The translations under genes were made by a program, and so were the position numbers. A DNA stretch of 64,000 nucleotides from Neptuniibacter sp048548695 (GTDB lineage: Bacteria; Pseudomonadota; Gammaproteobacteria; Pseudomonadales; Balneatricaceae), in the NCBI RefSeq assembly GCF_048548695.1, contig NZ_JBLYIF010000009.1; one strand, 5' to 3'. The notes beneath the pieces were generated by a model. It worked only from the letters and a program-made list of their open reading frames with translations, ran no database searches and was not told the DNA's origin. Positions 60,050 to 64,000 of the stretch are shown piece after piece. Numbering within the stretch: position 1 is the stretch's first letter; every line of letters begins with the position of its first letter.

Positions 60050-61249
60050 ATGCCTCAAGATTCCTTAATGAATACCTATAACCGGCTCTCCGTCGCGTTC
60101 GAGCACGGGGAAGGCAGCTGGCTGTTTGATACCGATGGCAACAAATATCTGGATGCGCTGAGTGGCATTGCCGTCTGTGGCCTGGGTCACTCCCACCCAG
60201 CAGTAACCCATGCTATCTGCGACCAAGCCAGCAAACTGATCCACACCTCTAATCTGTATACCATTCCCCGCCAACAGGAACTTGCCAAGCGCCTGACTCA
60301 AGTGTCTGGCATGGAGAGTGTTTTCTTTTGCAATTCAGGCGCTGAAGCCAATGAAGCCGCCATCAAACTGGCACGTCGATACGGTCATCAGGTACTGAAT
60401 ATCGAGAACCCATCCATCATTGTGATGGATAACGCATTTCATGGCCGTACCATGGCAACGCTGAGCGCGACTGGTAATCGTGGCGCACAGGCCGGTTTTG
60501 AACCACTGGTCAGCGGTTTCGTGCGCGCGCCTTTCGATGATGTTGAGGCGGTTCGCAACATTGCGGAAAACAACCCCAATATCGTAGCCGTTATGGTGGA
60601 ACCCATTCAGGGTGAATCAGGCATTCGCATTCCTGCCGACGATTACCTTAATCAGCTACGCGACATCTGTAATGAACGCAATTTACTGCTGATACTCGAT
60701 GAAGTTCAAAGCGGTAATGGCCGCAGCGGCAAATACTTCGCTTACCAACACAATAATATCCTGCCTGATGTCGTAACCACCGCCAAAGGACTGGGTAACG
60801 GCATGCCGATCGGCGCTTGTTTGGCACAAGGTAAGGCAGCTGGCATTCTGGTGCCTGGCTCACACGGTTCCACCTATGGTGGCAACCCACTGGCCTGTGC
60901 GGCCGCGTTAGCCGTAGTGGATACCATTATCGAAGAGAAACTGTGTGACCGCGCAGCTAGCCTGAGCGAACGAATACTTGCTGGTTTCCGGCAGGAACTC
61001 AAAGACGCGCCTTATATCAGCGATATTCGGGGCAAGGGTTTGCTCCTGGCAATCGAGCTGAATGAAGCGGGAGCCGAACTCGCAGTTCTGGCAAAAGTAA
61101 AAGGAATATTGCTGAATGTCACCGGCGGCGGTAAGGTTATCCGAATGCTACCTCCACTGACCATGACGGACAGCGAAGCAGATCTACTGGTCAATACCGT
61201 GTCCCGCCTTATTAAGGTTTATGCTGCGGACGAACCGGTGACTCAGTAG
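60050..61249 (+). CDS. argD: acetylornithine aminotransferase
   Basis: A 399-residue class III aminotransferase using pyridoxal phosphate, converting N-acetylglutamate semialdehyde to N-acetylornithine, and often also acting in lysine synthesis. The PLP-lysine lies in TTAKGLGNGMPIGA, with CNSGAEANEAAIKLARRYG and HGSTYGGNPLACAAA as family motifs. AGGGG lies six bases before the ATG. argF follows 28 bases later, so the two genes form an operon. Confidence 0.96.
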   Translation: MPQDSLMNTYNRLSVAFEHGEGSWLFDTDGNKYLDALSGIAVCGLGHSHPAVTHAICDQASKLIHTSNLYTIPRQQELAKRLTQVSGMESVFFCNSGAEANEAAIKLARRYGHQVLNIENPSIIVMDNAFHGRTMATLSATGNRGAQAGFEPLVSGFVRAPFDDVEAVRNIAENNPNIVAVMVEPIQGESGIRIPADDYLNQLRDICNERNLLLILDEVQSGNGRSGKYFAYQHNNILPDVVTTAKGLGNGMPIGACLAQGKAAGILVPGSHGSTYGGNPLACAAALAVVDTIIEEKLCDRAASLSERILAGFRQELKDAPYISDIRGKGLLLAIELNEAGAELAVLAKVKGILLNVTGGGKVIRMLPPLTMTDSEADLLVNTVSRLIKVYAADEPVTQ

Positions 61250-61277
61250 CCTCATCAAAAAAGAGAATAGCCCTGTA

Positions 61278-62186
61278 ATGAGCACCCGACACTTCCTCAC
61301 CTTGCTGGATATGACGCCTGATGAGTTGCGTTCCATAATTCATCGCGCCACAGAACTCAAGGCAATGCGTAACCGGGGTGAGGTTTATGAGCCCCTGAAA
61401 AACCAGGTCATGGCGATGATCTTTGAAAAGTCATCGACCCGTACCCGCGTCTCTTTTGAGGCAGGCATGGCGCAATTTGGTGGCCATGCCATGTTCCTCT
61501 CTCCGCGGGACACTCAACTGGGCCGGGGCGAACCAATTAGTGACAGCGCTCGTGTGATCTCCAGCATGGTCGATGTAGTGATGATTCGTACCTTCAGCCA
61601 TACCCTGGTTGAAGAGTTTGCCGCGAACTCCAGCGTCCCGGTGATCAATGCGTTAACGGATGTGTATCATCCCTGCCAGCTACTGGCGGATATGCAGACC
61701 TTCTTTGAGGTGCGTGGCGATATCGCTGGCAAAACCGTCAGCTGGATTGGCGATGGCAACAACATGTGCCACTCCTACATTAACGCCGCACGACAATTTG
61801 ATTTTCAGCTGCGTATCGCCTGCCCGTCTGGTTTTGACCCCGCCAATAAACTGGTGACTGAGAACCAAAACAGGGTCACAATCTGTGACACGCCAGAAGA
61901 GGCAGTTGCCGGTAGCCATTTAGTGGTAACTGATGTCTGGGCCTCAATGGGCCAGGAAGATGAGCAAGAGGAGCGCATGGAGCAGTTCGACGGTTTCCAG
62001 GTCTCACCTGAGCTTATGGATCTGGCAGCAGCCGACGCCCTGTTCATGCATTGCTTGCCAGCCCACCGTGGTGAAGAAGTCAGTGAGGATATGCTGGAAG
62101 ATCCGCGCTCAGTGGTCTTTGATGAGGCTGAAAACAGGTTACATGCCCAAAAAGCTCTATTGGAGTTTTTGCTGGTCAAGCGCTGA
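61278..62186 (+). CDS. argF: ornithine carbamoyltransferase
   Basis: A 302-residue enzyme joining ornithine and carbamoyl phosphate to citrulline. The carbamoyl-phosphate loop reads SSTRTRVSFEAGM, the HPCQLLADM (His134-region) and the ornithine-side MHCLPAHRGEEV are present. The length and style match the anabolic enzyme. A terminator follows the stop. Confidence 0.97.
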   Translation: MSTRHFLTLLDMTPDELRSIIHRATELKAMRNRGEVYEPLKNQVMAMIFEKSSTRTRVSFEAGMAQFGGHAMFLSPRDTQLGRGEPISDSARVISSMVDVVMIRTFSHTLVEEFAANSSVPVINALTDVYHPCQLLADMQTFFEVRGDIAGKTVSWIGDGNNMCHSYINAARQFDFQLRIACPSGFDPANKLVTENQNRVTICDTPEEAVAGSHLVVTDVWASMGQEDEQEERMEQFDGFQVSPELMDLAAADALFMHCLPAHRGEEVSEDMLEDPRSVVFDEAENRLHAQKALLEFLLVKR

Positions 62187-62237
62187 GTTTTACCCGCCAC
62201 TGCATAACCTGCTGCATATATACTGCCACAGACGGTC

Positions 62238-62267
62238 AAAACAGATCCTGGGAACCGATCTGTTTTT
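62238..62267 (+). terminator. intrinsic terminator of argDF
   Basis: AAACAGATC, nine-base loop, GATCTGTTT followed by more T residues, 52 bases after the argF stop and 49 before metR. Confidence 0.85.
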
Positions 62268-62315
62268 CCTCTGCCATACTATACTGCGTAAGCTGATGTA
62301 ATCGGAGATAACTGA

Positions 62316-63230
62316 ATGATAGAGTTGCGTCACTTGAAAACGCTCTCCGCCCTGCGTGATGCAGGTAGTTTGGTGGAAGCAGCAGAGAGAATTCACCTTA
62401 CGCAGTCCGCTCTGTCCCACCAGATTAAAGATCTTGAGGATCGTCTCGACTGCTCACTGTTTATCCGTAAGACGAAGCCTATTTGCTTCACCAGTGCTGG
62501 CCAGCGGTTACTCAGCCTGGCAGATGAAATTCTGCCTATGATTCGTAATGCCGAGCGGGATATTGCGCGGCTCGCCGGTGGCGCTGCAGGGCGCCTGAAT
62601 ATATGTATCGAGTGTCACAGCTGCTTTGACTGGCTGATGCCAACTATTGACCATTTCCGCCAGCACTGGCCAGAAGTCGAACTGGATCTATCCAGCGGCT
62701 TCAGCTTTCAGCCGCTGCCTGCCTTGGCAAGAGGTGACCTGGATTTGGTGATCACTTCCGATCCAGAACCACGCAACGGCATTATCTACCTACCCCTTTT
62801 CACCTATGAGTCACGACTGGCGATCAGTAAACAGCATCGCCTGATGGCACGCCGTTTCGTCCACGCCGAAGATCTGGCCAAGGAAACATTGATCACCTAC
62901 CCAGTCGACCAACAAAGGCTGGATATATTTCGTAATTTTCTCGATCCCGCCGGCGTAGAGCCTGCCGCAACACGCACGGCCGAACTAACCCTAATGATGC
63001 TGCAGCTAGTCGCCAGCGGACGCGGCGTTGCCGCTTTGCCTAACTGGGCTTTGCATGAATACCTGCAACGTGACTACATCGCCTCTAAACCTCTCGGCGA
63101 AAAGGGGATTTGGTGCACACTGCATGCTGCCATCCGTGAAGATCAGCAAAACGCAGATTTTATGGTGGACTTCCTGAATACCGCCAAGGAGATCTCATTC
63201 CGTACCCTGACCGGTATCAAGTCCGCCTGA
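62316..63230 (+). CDS. metR: LysR-type regulator MetR
   Basis: A 304-residue LysR regulator of methionine synthesis genes. The N-terminal helix-turn-helix (SLVEAAERIHLTQSALSHQI) is followed by the effector domain, in which the style (CIECHSCFDWLMPTIDHF and GDLDLVITSDPEP) matches MetR, whose coactivator is homocysteine. Neither metE nor metH is next to it in the window. GGAGATAACTG precedes the ATG. The gene may be monocistronic. Confidence 0.92.
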   Translation: MIELRHLKTLSALRDAGSLVEAAERIHLTQSALSHQIKDLEDRLDCSLFIRKTKPICFTSAGQRLLSLADEILPMIRNAERDIARLAGGAAGRLNICIECHSCFDWLMPTIDHFRQHWPEVELDLSSGFSFQPLPALARGDLDLVITSDPEPRNGIIYLPLFTYESRLAISKQHRLMARRFVHAEDLAKETLITYPVDQQRLDIFRNFLDPAGVEPAATRTAELTLMMLQLVASGRGVAALPNWALHEYLQRDYIASKPLGEKGIWCTLHAAIREDQQNADFMVDFLNTAKEISFRTLTGIKSA

Positions 63231-63304
63231 CGCTGGCCCTGGCCCTGCCCCACAGGGTCTAAAAATATATACTCAAACCAGCCATGCAGTTGTAAGGAGA
63301 GACC

Positions 63305-64000
63305 ATGTCTGCACCCAAGTGGCAACCTTCTAGTTGGCGCGCTTTTCCTGTTCAGCAACAACCCGATTATCAAGACCCGGCCAGTCTAGCAGCGGCGGAA
63401 AAGACCCTAGCTGACCTGCCGCCATTGGTATTTGCCGGTGAGATTGACGCGCTGACTCAGCAACTCGGTAACGTTGCCCAGGGGCATGGCTTTCTGCTTC
63501 AGGGAGGTGACTGCGCCGAGAGCTTCAGCGAATTCAATGCAAATAAAATCCGTGACACATTCAAGCTGCTGATGCAGATGGCTATTGTTTTAACCTTTGC
63601 TGGCAGTTGTCCGGTCATCAAGGTCGGGCGCATGGCCGGACAATATGCCAAGCCGCGCTCCAGTGCAGAAGAGACACAGGGCGACCTCACCCTGCCCAGC
63701 TACCGGGGCGATATCGTCAACGATATCAACTTCACCAGTGATGCCAGAAAAGCTGATCCGGCGCGACTGTTAGCGGCTTACCATCAAGCCACTGCAACCC
63801 TTAATCTATTACGCGCATTTGCTCAGGGCGGGTTTGCTGACCTGCAGCAAGTACATACCTGGAACCAGGGTTTTGTTGCCGCCAGTCCGCAGGGTGAAAA
63901 GTATCAACAGCTGGCAGATCAAATCGACCAGGCTTTGCGCTTCATGGCAGCTTGCGGCATTAATCCAAACAATACCCCACAACTGCATGAGACAAGCCTA
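63305..64000 (+). CDS. class II 3-deoxy-7-phosphoheptulonate synthase (C-terminus outside window)
   Basis: The first 232 residues of a plant-type (class II) DAHP synthase, the entry enzyme of aromatic amino acid synthesis from PEP and erythrose 4-phosphate. MSAPKWQPSSWR is the usual start, and GGDCAESFSEF and KVGRMAGQYAKPRSS are class II signatures carrying PEP- and metal-binding residues. A strong AAGGAG ribosome site precedes the ATG. The full protein is normally about 450 residues. Class I enzymes (AroF/G/H) are unrelated in sequence, and none is seen here. Confidence 0.94.
   Translation, partial: MSAPKWQPSSWRAFPVQQQPDYQDPASLAAAEKTLADLPPLVFAGEIDALTQQLGNVAQGHGFLLQGGDCAESFSEFNANKIRDTFKLLMQMAIVLTFAGSCPVIKVGRMAGQYAKPRSSAEETQGDLTLPSYRGDIVNDINFTSDARKADPARLLAAYHQATATLNLLRAFAQGGFADLQQVHTWNQGFVAASPQGEKYQQLADQIDQALRFMAACGINPNNTPQLHETSL

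Noticed and set aside
59818..60058. Minus-strand frames of 61-77 residues antisense to the argD leader
   Set aside because: No recognised protein; they run over the argD start and terminator and look like chance open frames.

Overview
The window is chromosomal DNA from a flagellated gammaproteobacterium, probably a marine Oceanospirillales-like lineage (inference). The support is the gene order thrS-infC-rpmI-rplT-pheS-pheT-ihfA-merR, together with MsbA/LpxL lipid A genes, DNA polymerase II, RNase T, MotY, MetR and three sites that look like sigma-28 (FliA) promoters. A complete mevalonate pathway, which is unusual in this class, sets the strain apart from enterics and pseudomonads. I see no prophage, transposase, CRISPR array or rRNA. 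Most of the window is ordinary core chromosome.

Layout. 1-10.6 kb is signalling: a truncated CHASE-GGDEF-EAL protein, an Aer-like PAS chemoreceptor with a FliA-type promoter, a small tautomerase, and a three-gene overlapping phosphorelay (hybrid kinase with HPt, HD-GYP regulator, receiver fused to an RsbW-like ATPase). 10.6-11.6 kb is a gene-poor spacer with a possible small Cys-rich protein behind a perfect palindrome, then tRNA-Pro(GGG). 11.6-12.9 kb holds a FIST sensor. 12.9-20.4 kb is the translation operon, in which infC appears to start at ATC. 20.6-23.4 kb holds a Bcr/CflA exporter, a basic repeat-bearing secreted protein and a GntR regulator. 23.4-29.7 kb is envelope: msbA, ugd, lpxL and two glycosyltransferases. 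29.8-32.8 kb is lutABC (L-lactate oxidation) behind a promoter carrying a FadR-type operator. 32.9-38.9 kb holds a DUF6482-like protein, ptsP and a compact M42 peptidase / RimK-like ligase / GNAT cluster. 39.0-39.3 kb is a YjfB-like motility protein with a FliA-type promoter.

39.3-47.8 kb is the mevalonate operon (HMG-CoA reductase, type 2 IPP isomerase, HMG-CoA synthase, two GHMP kinases, diphosphomevalonate decarboxylase), with polB overlapping its last gene. 47.9-53.4 kb is a type I secretion system of the adhesin-exporting (Lap-like) type, with a CsgD-like LuxR regulator between its adaptor and its outer membrane channel. No substrate adhesin is in view. 53.5-55.5 kb holds a small conserved protein and a TPR protein with a degenerate receiver. 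55.6-64 kb carries argG, motY, rnt, a 2-Cys peroxiredoxin, grxD, argD, argF, metR and the start of a class II DAHP synthase gene.

The strongest leads are the M42/RimK/GNAT cluster, which looks like an uncharacterised peptide-forming and peptide-trimming system related in logic to N-acetylglutaminylglutamine amide synthesis; the intrinsic terminator immediately upstream of argD, overlapped by an Arg-containing short reading frame; the operator/promoter overlap at lutABC; and the terminator squeezed against the first gene of the mevalonate operon. All functions are read from sequence motifs by eye. No database search or folding program was run.
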